Assembly (NCBI RefSeq): GCF_015767675.1
Contig: NZ_CP065218.1
Location: 620,001 to 684,000 of the forward strand
Source of the DNA: Vibrio navarrensis
Lineage (GTDB): Bacteria; Pseudomonadota; Gammaproteobacteria; Enterobacterales; Vibrionaceae
Direction of reading: 5' to 3'
Length of the DNA: 64,000 bases
Below the pieces are notes generated by a model, which saw only the letters and a list, made by a program, of their open reading frames with translations, was not told the DNA's origin and ran no database searches. How positions within the stretch are numbered: the first letter of the stretch is position 1; each line of letters begins with the position of its first letter. The translations under genes were made by a program, and so were the position numbers. This document shows, one piece after another, positions 9,521-18,848 of the stretch.

Positions 9521-10831
9521 ATGTCGAATATCAAGCCAAAATTGATGCTTTCTGATCTGGTCAATCAGCTCTCTGTCGCGATTTGCATCGTTCGTCGTGA
9601 TTACACCATTGCCATGGTCAATGAGTACTTTGTCACGCGATCGAAAGCGACAACTAGCGAATTAGTCGGCCAAAATCTGTTAGACAAATATCCAGAATCG
9701 CAGCATTTCCTCAAACGGAAAATTGACACTGCCTTTATGATTGAGTCACCCACTTTCTCATCTTGGGAGCAGGCTCCTCATGTTTTGCCTTTTTACACTT
9801 CGCGGCCAATTTCCGGTTCTGAAGACCGAATGTTTCAGAATATCGAGGTTCTGCCTATTCACAACGACGACGGCTCATTGGAACACGTCTGTCTTTGTAT
9901 CCATGATGTCACCCTGCAAGCCGCTCAGCACCATTCCCTAAAAGAGTTGACCGTCAAGCTGAACAATGAACAGCATCAACTCGAAGATGCCTTAAATAAG
10001 CTAAAACTGGCACAAAGCCAGTTGCTACAATCAGAAAAAATGGCCTCGATTGGTCAACTCTCTGCGGGAATAGCGCATGAGATCAATAATCCAATCGGCT
10101 TTATTACTTCTAATTTACAGACATTGGAGGATTATTTTTCGACGGTAAAAAATCATATTCAACAGCTAAACACATTGATAAATAATTGTGAGAGTGAAAC
10201 GATTATCGAAAGCAAAGAGAAAGCAGAAAAGAAAATTAATCTTACCTATATTCTCGATGATCTTTCGGATCTTATTCAAGAATCTTTGGAAGGTTCGGGC
10301 CGGGTCATGGCTATTGTTAAAAACCTCAAAGAGTTTTCTCATATAGACAGTTCTGAGTGGAATTACAGCAATTTAGAACACGGACTAGAGTCGACACTTA
10401 AAATCATAAATAATGAAGTAAAGTACAATATTGAGGTAGAGAAACACTTCTCGAAAGGCGTTCCTGAAGTATATTGCCAACCAATGCAAATAAATCAAGT
10501 CTTCCTCAATATACTTGTCAACGCCTGTCATGCGATCGAAGGGAAAGGGAAAATATCTATTTTCCTCGATAAACACGACGATGATTCTGTCTCGATTAAA
10601 ATTGCCGATACAGGCAGTGGAATTCCACAAGAAATTCTAAGTTCCATTTTTGATCCTTTTTTCACCACTAAACCAGTTGGCTCTGGCACAGGATTAGGGT
10701 TATCCGTCTCTTACGGCATAGTCGCCAAGCACAAAGGGAAAATCGAAGTTGAGAGTGAAGTAGGAAAAGGTTCAACCTTTACGATTCTGCTCCCTATCAA
10801 TCAAAAACCACAGCAGGACACTTCGAAGTAG
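9521..10831 (+). CDS. Cytoplasmic PAS-domain histidine kinase
   Basis: No membrane segment. A PAS domain fills residues about 10-135, a coiled coil follows, and the phosphoacceptor His lies in IAHEINNP (His186 counted from this start). ATPase boxes are clear: NILVNACHAI (N), ADTGSGIP (G1), FDPFFTTKP (F) and GTGLGLS (G2). I chose the ATG at 9521, preceded by CAGGGA; an in-frame ATG at 9500 overlaps the upstream gene. The surrounding operon supplies four receiver domains but only this kinase, so it is the likely phosphodonor to all. What the PAS domain senses is unknown. Confidence 0.9.
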   Translation: MSNIKPKLMLSDLVNQLSVAICIVRRDYTIAMVNEYFVTRSKATTSELVGQNLLDKYPESQHFLKRKIDTAFMIESPTFSSWEQAPHVLPFYTSRPISGSEDRMFQNIEVLPIHNDDGSLEHVCLCIHDVTLQAAQHHSLKELTVKLNNEQHQLEDALNKLKLAQSQLLQSEKMASIGQLSAGIAHEINNPIGFITSNLQTLEDYFSTVKNHIQQLNTLINNCESETIIESKEKAEKKINLTYILDDLSDLIQESLEGSGRVMAIVKNLKEFSHIDSSEWNYSNLEHGLESTLKIINNEVKYNIEVEKHFSKGVPEVYCQPMQINQVFLNILVNACHAIEGKGKISIFLDKHDDDSVSIKIADTGSGIPQEILSSIFDPFFTTKPVGSGTGLGLSVSYGIVAKHKGKIEVESEVGKGSTFTILLPINQKPQQDTSK

Positions 10832-10848
10832 AAGATGGATGGACACTT

Positions 10849-12462
10849 ATGATCGATTATGCAGAAATACTCCTTGTCGATGACGAACCGCTGATCCTAA
10901 AGTCTTTGGAACGGCAATTGCGACGAAAAGTTGGGCATATCTACACTGCTCAGTCAGGGGCTGACGCCATTAAGATTTTAATGCAAAATCAAAATATTAA
11001 TCTGGTGATTACCGATTTTAGAATGCCTGAAATGGACGGTTCAGAACTGGTGGCAAGAATAAAATCTGACTTTCCTGAAGTAGCCACCATCATGCTCTCT
11101 GGGCAAGCAGATTTCGAGCGGGTGACCAATGCCTTTAATACTGGTGCACTGACACGATATTTAGGAAAACCTTGGGACAACGATGAACTAACCTCGGTTA
11201 TCGAAAATGTGCTAGATATCCAAAGTAAAACACGAAACCGAGACAGACTCACTCAACTTAAAAATATTTTTGCTTTAAATAACCATATTGAAAAAATAAA
11301 AGAGTACCGTTGCAAACCTTGGCTTTTAGTGATGCTGGATATTCAATCCATGCGAAAATTTAATGACCAGTATGGCGTCATGGAAGCAAATGACTTTATT
11401 CATGATATCGCCAAGGCCATCCCTAAATCAGAAAAACTCGTGTGGTATCGCTATGAAGATAAATTTTTCACCTTTGTTGAATACCATCACTCTGGTTACG
11501 AGTTAATATTCAATCTAGAGGAGTCGAGTTTTGCATCATCAAAAATTGAAACACGTATTCAGGTTAGTATTTACCTAAGCGATGCCTACTCGTGGAATAC
11601 GATTTGTGCGGAAGAAATTGCCCGAAGAAAACTCGACGCATCACCTATCGATAATCATACCTATTGGCTAAACGATCAATTACCGAACGAAAACGTTAGA
11701 GAATTTTCCGAATTATCACTAATTATCAAAGATCTTCGCTCAAACAATTTCGTCGCTTATTTTCAACCTCAATTAAATCTGGCAACCGGTAAAATTGATT
11801 GCTGTGAAGCACTCGCCCGCCAAAAGGGAGAACATGGGAAGATCTTAAACCCCGCACAATTTTTACCTTTGATGGAAAAATATGATTTATTGGATAGATT
11901 AACCGAGCGCATGCTTAATCAGTCGCTACAGTTAATCTCACGGCTCAAACAACAACAGCTTTCAATCCGTGTTAGCGTGAATGTCACTGCCGCACAAGTT
12001 GAGTCCGGCTATGTAAAACAGTGTCTGCACAATGAAAACGGTGAGTGGGTTATAGGGATAGATCTGTTAGAACTTGAAATTCTAGAGACAGAGAAAATCG
12101 TCTCTTTTCCTAGGATGAGTGAACAGATCAAACTGCTGAAAACCGCTGGCGTGCGCTGCGCAATCGACGATTTTGGCACGGGTTACTCTGGTTTTGAATC
12201 GCTAAAAGAAATCCCTTTTGATGTGGTTAAAATTGATGGACGCTTCATCCGCTGTTTAGGAGAGAGTGAGTCCGATGACGTTATTTTGAAATCCATCACA
12301 GATAGCGCAACTTCGCTAAATATGTCTATCGTTGCCGAGTGGGTGGAAAATAAATTTCAGTATAATTATTTAAAAGAGCATGGCTGTACTCGAATACAAG
12401 GATATTGGGTTAGTCCTCCACTACCTTGTGACGATTTTTTAACGTTCCTCGCTAGTTATTAA
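10849..12462 (+). CDS. Response regulator with degenerate GGDEF and active-looking EAL domain
   Basis: Predicted phosphorylation-controlled c-di-GMP phosphodiesterase. The receiver domain has DDE at 11-13 and phosphoacceptor Asp56 (VITDFRMPEMDG). The middle is a GGDEF-like fold whose active site has become YRYEDKFF, so no cyclase activity is expected. The EAL domain keeps its key residues: CEALARQ, the Asn of VNVTAAQ, the Glu of EILETE, DDFGTGYS, the Lys of KIDGRF and the Glu of VAEWVE. The arrangement REC-EAL beside REC-HD-GYP resembles the HnoB/HnoD pair known from nitric-oxide signalling in Shewanella and Vibrio, though no H-NOX gene is present here. Confidence 0.9.
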   Translation: MIDYAEILLVDDEPLILKSLERQLRRKVGHIYTAQSGADAIKILMQNQNINLVITDFRMPEMDGSELVARIKSDFPEVATIMLSGQADFERVTNAFNTGALTRYLGKPWDNDELTSVIENVLDIQSKTRNRDRLTQLKNIFALNNHIEKIKEYRCKPWLLVMLDIQSMRKFNDQYGVMEANDFIHDIAKAIPKSEKLVWYRYEDKFFTFVEYHHSGYELIFNLEESSFASSKIETRIQVSIYLSDAYSWNTICAEEIARRKLDASPIDNHTYWLNDQLPNENVREFSELSLIIKDLRSNNFVAYFQPQLNLATGKIDCCEALARQKGEHGKILNPAQFLPLMEKYDLLDRLTERMLNQSLQLISRLKQQQLSIRVSVNVTAAQVESGYVKQCLHNENGEWVIGIDLLELEILETEKIVSFPRMSEQIKLLKTAGVRCAIDDFGTGYSGFESLKEIPFDVVKIDGRFIRCLGESESDDVILKSITDSATSLNMSIVAEWVENKFQYNYLKEHGCTRIQGYWVSPPLPCDDFLTFLASY

Positions 12463-12472
12463 GGAATCATCT

Positions 12473-13804
12473 ATGAACGATACGGCAGAAAAAGATCCCC
12501 TTGATAGTGCGGAAGAGAGCACGAAGCTGTCTATTCTGCTGGTCGATGACGAAGCAGACATTCTCAAATCCCTCACACGGGTGCTGAGATTCGATTACGA
12601 CGTGGTGAGTTTTACCAGTGGCGTAGAAGCGCTCGCTTATCTTGATCAAGACCATCCCCCGATCATCATTTCTGACATGCGCATGCCTGAAATGGACGGC
12701 GCCGAATTTCTTCGTTTAGCACGTGAACGCAGCCCTGATTCGATCCGCCTTTTACTGACGGGTTACAGTGATATGGAGTCTACGGTAAGAGCCGTCAATG
12801 AAGGCGGCATACACACCTACCTTTCCAAACCTTGGGACAATCAGCTACTTAAAGAAACCATCGCAAAAGCAGCCGAATTATTTCAGTTGAAAAGAGAGAA
12901 GCGAGAGCTGACGGCTGCATTGGCCGTGAAAAATGTTGAACTAGAGGAACTCAATCAAAGCCTTGAAGAAAAGGTGAAAGAGCGGACAGAAATGTTGGAA
13001 TTAGCCAACAAGAAATTACAAGCGCTGCTCAATAGTCGCACCCAAACCTTTAAAGATATCTTAGCGACGCTCTCAGCGATTATTCAACGAGCAACGGGCA
13101 ACAATAACGAACACAGCTTACGCATCGCTGAAATATCGCGAGCAATCGCCAAAAAGCTCCATCTCAGCGACAGTGAAATCTCGCATATCTATCTCGCTGG
13201 TTTACTGCATGAGATAGGCTTAATTCGCTCCGTTGAAGAGGAGCCTATGGAGCTCAACTTAGAACAAAATGAAGAGCAAAATAAAGAGCTTCCCCACCTT
13301 CCGCATTGCAACCCAGTGGTCGGAGCCGAGCTCATCAGTCAGATAAAACGTTTTCAACCTCTCGTAGAGATCATACGCCATCAAGACGAACACTTTGATG
13401 GGACAGGCAAGCCAGATCACCTGAAGGCGAACGCAATTCCTGTCGGCGCACGCATCTTGAAGATAGTGAAAAGCTATGATTTTCTCGTCGCCAATATGCG
13501 TAATCCCCATCGGATGAAAACCAAAAGTGCGAGACTATTTATTAAAAGCCAAGCGGGTGAAATGTTTGACCCAGATATCGCGGATCTGTTTGTCAAATTC
13601 GCTGAGAAGCAGATGGCTGATATTGATATTGATCGCTGCGTCAGCCTAGAAGAACTCAAAGTGGGCAGTGTTTTGAAGGAAGATTTATATCTGCCCAACG
13701 GCAAGTTGATGCTCACAGCAGGCAGCAAAATTACATACCATATGCTGGAAAAATTAAAAGAGATCGAGAAAGAAACTCACCTGCCTTTAGCCATCTTTAT
13801 CTAA
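12473..13804 (+). CDS. Response regulator with degenerate HD-GYP domain
   Basis: The last gene of the operon. A receiver domain (phosphoacceptor Asp68 in IISDMRMPEMDG, Lys119) is joined by a coiled coil (about 138-185) to an HD-GYP domain. Several signature residues have changed: the HD pair is H246-E247 (LLHEIG), the HHE motif is HQDE (303-306), and GYP is GKP (312-314). H214, H278 and D309 are kept. An acidic insert lies at about 254-272. It is therefore probably not a normal phosphodiesterase and may regulate its REC-EAL partner, as the degenerate HnoD does for HnoB. Start preceded by AAGGA, ten bases after the upstream gene. Confidence 0.87.
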   Translation: MNDTAEKDPLDSAEESTKLSILLVDDEADILKSLTRVLRFDYDVVSFTSGVEALAYLDQDHPPIIISDMRMPEMDGAEFLRLARERSPDSIRLLLTGYSDMESTVRAVNEGGIHTYLSKPWDNQLLKETIAKAAELFQLKREKRELTAALAVKNVELEELNQSLEEKVKERTEMLELANKKLQALLNSRTQTFKDILATLSAIIQRATGNNNEHSLRIAEISRAIAKKLHLSDSEISHIYLAGLLHEIGLIRSVEEEPMELNLEQNEEQNKELPHLPHCNPVVGAELISQIKRFQPLVEIIRHQDEHFDGTGKPDHLKANAIPVGARILKIVKSYDFLVANMRNPHRMKTKSARLFIKSQAGEMFDPDIADLFVKFAEKQMADIDIDRCVSLEELKVGSVLKEDLYLPNGKLMLTAGSKITYHMLEKLKEIEKETHLPLAIFI

Positions 13805-13839
13805 TTTTTACTAATTCAGGGCAATATTGATCAGTTAGG

Positions 13840-15465
13840 TTATTGGCTGATTTTCGTCGCAGCAACACAGGGAAGAGTGAGGGTAACAACAGCACCATGC
13901 TCTTCCCTATTTTTAATCTCAATTTCACCTTCATGATGCTTAATAATATCGTAACAATAAGTTAGCCCCAAGCCCATCCCATGCCCAACTTCTGCTGTGG
14001 TAAAAAAGGGATCAAACAAACGCTTCAACCACTCGCGTTTTATTCCGACACCATTGTCTTCAATATCGACAAGGCAGAAATTGCCTATCTGCTTTGCCTT
14101 AATCTGAATATGTCCATTTCTGTCTTTCAAGCAAGAGCACGAATTAACCGCATTTTTGATCAGCTCGATAAAAAGTTTAACCAATTCACTGTTTGACCCT
14201 AATACGAGAGGCGCTTTAGTCACCGATGAATGAATATTTATTTCCACATTCTTTGCAACTTGTATGTTTGACAGTGCTTGATGAACTAACTCAAACAGCT
14301 CGATTGGTTGAAAGTCTGTGCTACCTTCATGACTATTTGCTGAGTATTTCTGCAATGCATCGACCAAACCTTTCACTCTATCAACGCACTGTTTGGTCTC
14401 CAAAAGACACTCTTTAAAATCTTGGTGAAGATATTGTACATGATGGTTCTTTTCCCATTGTTTAAGTACTTCTAAATCAACCATTTTATCCTGCTCTTTC
14501 AGTAAAGCGATCCAATTTTGATAAACGGAAAGATATTCAAGGCTCACTTGCAAATTGCTATTTACAACCCCAATGGGGTTATTAATTTCATGGGAAAAGC
14601 CCGCCGCCATAGTACCAATTGAGGCCATTTTTTCCGACTCCACCAGCTTCTCTTGTGTCGATTTAAGTTCTTGATTCAACTTTGTTAACTTTCTATTCGA
14701 CTCAAGCAAGGCTTGCGTTCTTTGCGCTACTTTGCTCTCCAAGGATTCGTTGGCTTGCTCAAGTTGCTGTTGGTATTGAACGGTTTTCTTCTCCGAAATG
14801 GCGAGCCTTTCCACCATATTGACAAAGGCTTGAGATACAGTAGATACCTCATCTTTACCCGCAATATTCAAATCGACTTCTCTGTGACCATTAGCGATCT
14901 GGTCTGCGGCATCTCTCAATTGTGTCAAACGCTTAGTTAAATAAGCCCCCAAAATATAGGAAAACAAGGCCACCAACGACATTTCACCCAAGACAATAAT
15001 AGCTGTCCACTTCTGCGCTTCCTTGATCTGGCTATTCAGTTTCGTCATGTCAAAGCCAAGCCAGACCGAACCAAAGGTGATTCCCGCCTCTCTAATGTCT
15101 TGTTTTACATCAAATATGCCATCTTTTACCTGTTTGGAGGACTCTTCTAAAATTCGCACACTGTAGCCACTTGGGGTTTGACCTTGCTCTGAGAGCAGTT
15201 GTCCTCCCTCGCCAAATACCGCGACATAGACAATGTCACTTTCGGTCACCAGCTCTTGGGTGAGCGATTCAATGGTCGCTAAGTCGTATGACAACACCGC
15301 ATTCTTGACGGTGTATTCCAGCAAGCGCGTCGTTGATATAACCCGTTGATTGAGGCCGTCATAGTTCGTGGTTTTCAAATAGTTCAAGGTCAAGGATACC
15401 AAGATCGCTAGTGAGATTGCCTCAATCAGTGCAACACCTATGATCGTTTTCAACCTGAGTGACAT
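13840..15465 (-). CDS. Membrane histidine kinase with HAMP domain
   Basis: A 541-residue sensor kinase. Transmembrane helices at about 7-30 and 153-176 flank a periplasmic domain of about 120 residues; HAMP spans 177-228 and a long coiled coil 230-285. The phosphoacceptor His292 is in FSHEINNPIG, and the ATPase boxes are DNGVGIK, FDPFFTTAE and GMGLGLT. No receiver domain is attached. It lies nine bases downstream of the PhnD-like binding protein, implying that the binding protein delivers a ligand signal to it. Its dimerisation helix resembles that of the PAS kinase in the facing operon (shared EKMASIG…AG…HEINNPIG), so the two may feed the same receivers. Confidence 0.9.
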   Translation of the reverse strand: MSLRLKTIIGVALIEAISLAILVSLTLNYLKTTNYDGLNQRVISTTRLLEYTVKNAVLSYDLATIESLTQELVTESDIVYVAVFGEGGQLLSEQGQTPSGYSVRILEESSKQVKDGIFDVKQDIREAGITFGSVWLGFDMTKLNSQIKEAQKWTAIIVLGEMSLVALFSYILGAYLTKRLTQLRDAADQIANGHREVDLNIAGKDEVSTVSQAFVNMVERLAISEKKTVQYQQQLEQANESLESKVAQRTQALLESNRKLTKLNQELKSTQEKLVESEKMASIGTMAAGFSHEINNPIGVVNSNLQVSLEYLSVYQNWIALLKEQDKMVDLEVLKQWEKNHHVQYLHQDFKECLLETKQCVDRVKGLVDALQKYSANSHEGSTDFQPIELFELVHQALSNIQVAKNVEINIHSSVTKAPLVLGSNSELVKLFIELIKNAVNSCSCLKDRNGHIQIKAKQIGNFCLVDIEDNGVGIKREWLKRLFDPFFTTAEVGHGMGLGLTYCYDIIKHHEGEIEIKNREEHGAVVTLTLPCVAATKISQ

Positions 15466-15474
15466 CTTGACCTT

Positions 15475-16293
15475 CTAGTTGATTAAGTGTTCTAAAGAGG
15501 TGATGTTGAGGGCGCGGACATCGTCCCAATCTTGATCTTTTGCAGCTGCGATGCCGCTGAAATTGATCGCCTTTAACAGCATGGCGCCCTCTTCTGTATT
15601 GGCCAATTCAATGAGCGCGGTTTGAATCTGCTGCACAACGTCTATCGATAAATTCGGATGATAGGCAAACGCGTGGGGGGTGTAGGCTTCACTTCGCCAT
15701 AGTACCGATAGCTGCTCTCGCACCTCTGGCTGAATATTATTTAGTGTTCTCTCTATACCACCACCCGCCTCAACCACACCCCTGGCAACATTGAGGTAGA
15801 CCGAATCGTGTGAAGAAACATACATGGGTTTCACTTTAATGCCGCGTTGTTCTAACGCCGCTTTCGGCAGCACACTGGCCGCAAAAGCGGCTGGCGAAGG
15901 AAAAGCGACCGTCTTGCCATTCAACTTGCTGATGCTGTCTAACACACTGCCTTTTTGTACCACGATCAAACCTCGAATCATTTTGTCTTTCTGTTTAGCA
16001 AACGCTTGGTAACCGGGCGTTTGATGAAAGACGGTGTAGTGGTAAGGGTTCATGTAAGCGATGTCAAACTCGCCCTTGAGCAGCTGTTTTTCAAATTCCG
16101 GGATGTCTTTAGTGGTACGAAACACAATCTCATGGCCTGTCGATTCTGAAACCGCTTGTAATATCGGCCCCCAGCGCTTCGCTAACGTGGTTGCCGATTG
16201 CTGGGGAACAATGCCAAACGTAATCTCTTCAGAGCAAACGGAAAACGGTAAAAGCACACACATTAAAAGGAGCTTAACATTCATCGAGAACAT
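15475..16293 (-). CDS. PhnD-family periplasmic binding protein, partner of the downstream kinase
   Basis: A 272-residue exported protein: signal peptide residues about 1-21, then a PhnD/phosphite/phosphonate-type solute-binding fold (ITFGIVPQQSATTLAKRW, FDIAYMNPYHYTVF, SHDSVYLNVARG). Members of this family carry phosphonates and phosphite to ABC transporters, but here there are no transporter genes alongside. The next gene downstream is a histidine kinase, so a sensory role is more likely. The ligand cannot be told from sequence. Start at the ATG at 16293; another Met follows three codons in. Confidence 0.85.
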   Translation of the reverse strand: MFSMNVKLLLMCVLLPFSVCSEEITFGIVPQQSATTLAKRWGPILQAVSESTGHEIVFRTTKDIPEFEKQLLKGEFDIAYMNPYHYTVFHQTPGYQAFAKQKDKMIRGLIVVQKGSVLDSISKLNGKTVAFPSPAAFAASVLPKAALEQRGIKVKPMYVSSHDSVYLNVARGVVEAGGGIERTLNNIQPEVREQLSVLWRSEAYTPHAFAYHPNLSIDVVQQIQTALIELANTEEGAMLLKAINFSGIAAAKDQDWDDVRALNITSLEHLIN

Positions 16294-16436
16294 CCACTTT
16301 CTACCTGATTTATCTATTAAATGTAGGATATTTATGAAAATTATCCATTCTAATCGCTGTTATTGTTAGCGAGATCAGAACAGGCAAGATACAAATGAAG
16401 CGATGACAAAATACAAAACTCATTCCACCTCCCTTT

Positions 16437-18350
16437 TCAGGACAAGGTTTGACGGGATAATGGCTCAATATCGAAGTAAGCGGTGCAAAAAACAAGGAAC
16501 TGTTCAGCATCAATCGGTTTTGCAAAATGATAACCTTGAAACTCATCAACCCCCAGCTCAACAAGTTTCAACCATTGCTCTTGTTGCTCTACCCCCTCAG
16601 CAACCACTTTTATCCCAAGTTGGTGAGAGAGTGTAACAATGGAGGAAACAAAGTATTGTTGATTCTCTTGCGTTGCTATCTCTCTGACAAACGATTTGTC
16701 TATTTTTAATTTATTGAAATTTAATTGATTTAAAGTACTAAGTGATGACCAACCAGTCCCAAAATCATCTAGTGAAAGGCGAACTTCTAATTCGGATAGA
16801 GATTCAATGATTCTCTGACTTCTGTTGATATCATCCAGTGTCATGGTTTCAGTTATTTCTAGAATAATCGATTTGAGATAGTTGCGATCTTTTGCGAAAA
16901 TTCTTTTCACCGCCAAGATTAAATCCTCATCAAATAACGAATCTGACAAATTGATCGCCACCTCCAAGCGAGTGTTAAATTCTACCCATTGCTTATCCAA
17001 GGCGATATAAACCTGCTGCATAATCCACTGGCCTAATCTTTTGGCTAATCCGGACTCTTCTGCAATTTTAATCAGATATTCTGGATGGATGAATCCAAAA
17101 GTAGGATGATTCCAACGAATGAGCGCTTCACAGCCAAGGCGCTGCTTGTCTCTCAAGATGATTGGCTGATAAAGCATGTAGATCTCACTCTGCTGATCTC
17201 TTTTTAGCAGTGCAAATAGATCTTCTGATAACCGTCTTTTCTTACGATGCTCAATAGCAATTTCCTTCTTGAAAAAAATCAATTTATCCAACTTACTTTT
17301 CTTGGCGATATTTAAAGCGACGTCTGCATTATTGAGTGTTGTACTAGAAAAGCCCGTTAAACTTTCGTTTATCGATGTAGTATCAAGGCTATTCGCTATC
17401 CCCATGGAAATTTTTGTTCTCTTCGACGGATCAAGCTTTGATATGAGATAGTTTAAATCATCAAGTAGTAATTTAGCGTAAGTTTCAATATTTACATCAG
17501 ATTTGGTAATCACAATAGAGAATTCATCTGCACCGATGCGAACACATTCAATATTCTTGGATTTTTTGTACTTTTTTAACAAGGAAGATAAAGTAATAAG
17601 AACTTGGTCTCCATAATCGTAACCAATAGCATCGTTGATTTCTTTAAAATTGTCGATATCTAATAGTATAATCGTATGTTCTACATTTGAATCTCTATAT
17701 TCATCTATATTTTTCAATAGATAGTTTCTATTTTTTAGCTTTGTTAACGGATCATACCAAGCAATGAACTCTTGCGCTCTAGCATCCCGATAAAGTTTGT
17801 ATGTTAGAAAAATTATGATTATCATTATTACCATCAAATTGAAAACAACACTAGATTTATTTTCTTCTAGCACAGCTAGCTTTTGTATTGAGCTTTCTCC
17901 GGTAAAATTTGCAATCATAAGATTTCTTATTTCAGGAGTCATACTGTCCAATTCGTCACTCAGACGGCTAAGATTATCCATATTCCCTGTTAGTATAGCA
18001 TTTTCATATTTTTTTAAAGAATTAAAAGCATTAATAACCACACGTTCAGAGTCATATAAGCTTCTAATATCTTTAGTTTCATCACTAGTCAAAAATGTTT
18101 CATATCGACTCCATAAAATATCGTAGCGTAAGTTGAGCTCGCTTCTTGATGAGTCTTTTTTTATCAGAAAAATGTTTAGCTCATTAATAAATTCTAGTGT
18201 TTCTATCTCAAGTTGCGCTAATGCCCAAGCAGATAATTGTGTATGCTTGGTCATCATACTAAACGTGTCATTAAACTTAACAAAAGCCGAGATAAAAAAT
18301 CCTGACACGCCTAAAATTATCACTAGGAAATAAATAATGCCCTTAGTCAT
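16437..18350 (-). CDS. Membrane GGDEF-EAL protein with altered GGDEF motif
   Basis: A 637-residue protein with helices at about 4-25 and 167-186 bounding a helical periplasmic region. The cyclase signature is GADEF instead of GGDEF (VRIGADEFSIV), with no I-site, so cyclase activity is doubtful. The EAL domain is intact: CEALIRWNHP, VAINLSD, ILEITET, DDFGTGWSS, KIDKSF and VVAEGVE. It is best read as a phosphodiesterase. The gene is visibly more AT-rich than neighbours such as the ABC operon. It starts three bases after the stop of the small SUOX-like gene, so both are cotranscribed. Confidence 0.88.
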   Translation of the reverse strand: MTKGIIYFLVIILGVSGFFISAFVKFNDTFSMMTKHTQLSAWALAQLEIETLEFINELNIFLIKKDSSRSELNLRYDILWSRYETFLTSDETKDIRSLYDSERVVINAFNSLKKYENAILTGNMDNLSRLSDELDSMTPEIRNLMIANFTGESSIQKLAVLEENKSSVVFNLMVIMIIIIFLTYKLYRDARAQEFIAWYDPLTKLKNRNYLLKNIDEYRDSNVEHTIILLDIDNFKEINDAIGYDYGDQVLITLSSLLKKYKKSKNIECVRIGADEFSIVITKSDVNIETYAKLLLDDLNYLISKLDPSKRTKISMGIANSLDTTSINESLTGFSSTTLNNADVALNIAKKSKLDKLIFFKKEIAIEHRKKRRLSEDLFALLKRDQQSEIYMLYQPIILRDKQRLGCEALIRWNHPTFGFIHPEYLIKIAEESGLAKRLGQWIMQQVYIALDKQWVEFNTRLEVAINLSDSLFDEDLILAVKRIFAKDRNYLKSIILEITETMTLDDINRSQRIIESLSELEVRLSLDDFGTGWSSLSTLNQLNFNKLKIDKSFVREIATQENQQYFVSSIVTLSHQLGIKVVAEGVEQQEQWLKLVELGVDEFQGYHFAKPIDAEQFLVFCTAYFDIEPLSRQTLS

Positions 18351-18353
18351 AAT

Positions 18354-18848
18354 TTATTTTTCAATATCAATTTTGTCAACTTGCCATACCATTCTACTAT
18401 GTAGAACCTCATTTTTTTCTTCTTTGAAATCACTTAATGGGTAGATAACCCATACAGGTCCTTTGTCACGAACACTCATTAATTTATCATCTTTTCTTAT
18501 CGCTAATATCGGATTATATTTATCTATATCTTCGCTCGGGATCATTGCCCAGTAATTATTCAATGCAGTGACTTTCAAGCTTGCTTTTGATTCGCCAATA
18601 ATCTTGAGTAGTGTTGCTGCTGATATTCCTTCAAAAACCGTATTTTCTCCTGTCCAAGGGGTTGTTGTTATAATTTCACTCTTCGGCAAGTCGTCAAGAT
18701 CTTGCATGGTAAAATGGTGTGTCTGCTCTCCATTCACGATGCTTAATACAACACGCTCTGCCGAGTAGGCATTGACCCCAAAGAGAATAATAATGGAAAT
18801 GATAGCATACGATGAATATTGGATAACCATTCTTTCTATCAATTTCAT
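18354..18848 (-). CDS. Small exported protein with oxidoreductase molybdopterin-binding (SUOX-like) fold
   Basis: A 164-residue protein with an N-terminal signal or anchor helix (about 12-28) followed by a short SUOX-like domain (TMQDLDDLP, FEGISAATLLKIIGES, GPVWVIYPLSD). The full-size enzymes bind molybdopterin through a cysteine; this protein has no cysteine at all, so it is probably not an enzyme. It is three bases upstream of the GGDEF-EAL gene. I recall small proteins of this kind (COG3915) next to GGDEF/EAL genes in other marine proteobacteria, which suggests a periplasmic sensory partner. Start preceded by AAGGAATTT. Confidence 0.72.
   Translation of the reverse strand: MKLIERMVIQYSSYAIISIIILFGVNAYSAERVVLSIVNGEQTHHFTMQDLDDLPKSEIITTTPWTGENTVFEGISAATLLKIIGESKASLKVTALNNYWAMIPSEDIDKYNPILAIRKDDKLMSVRDKGPVWVIYPLSDFKEEKNEVLHSRMVWQVDKIDIEK

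Noticed and set aside
16403-16636. A + strand frame of 77 codons in the GGDEF-EAL gene
   Set aside because: It is opposite a well-supported gene and has no features of its own.
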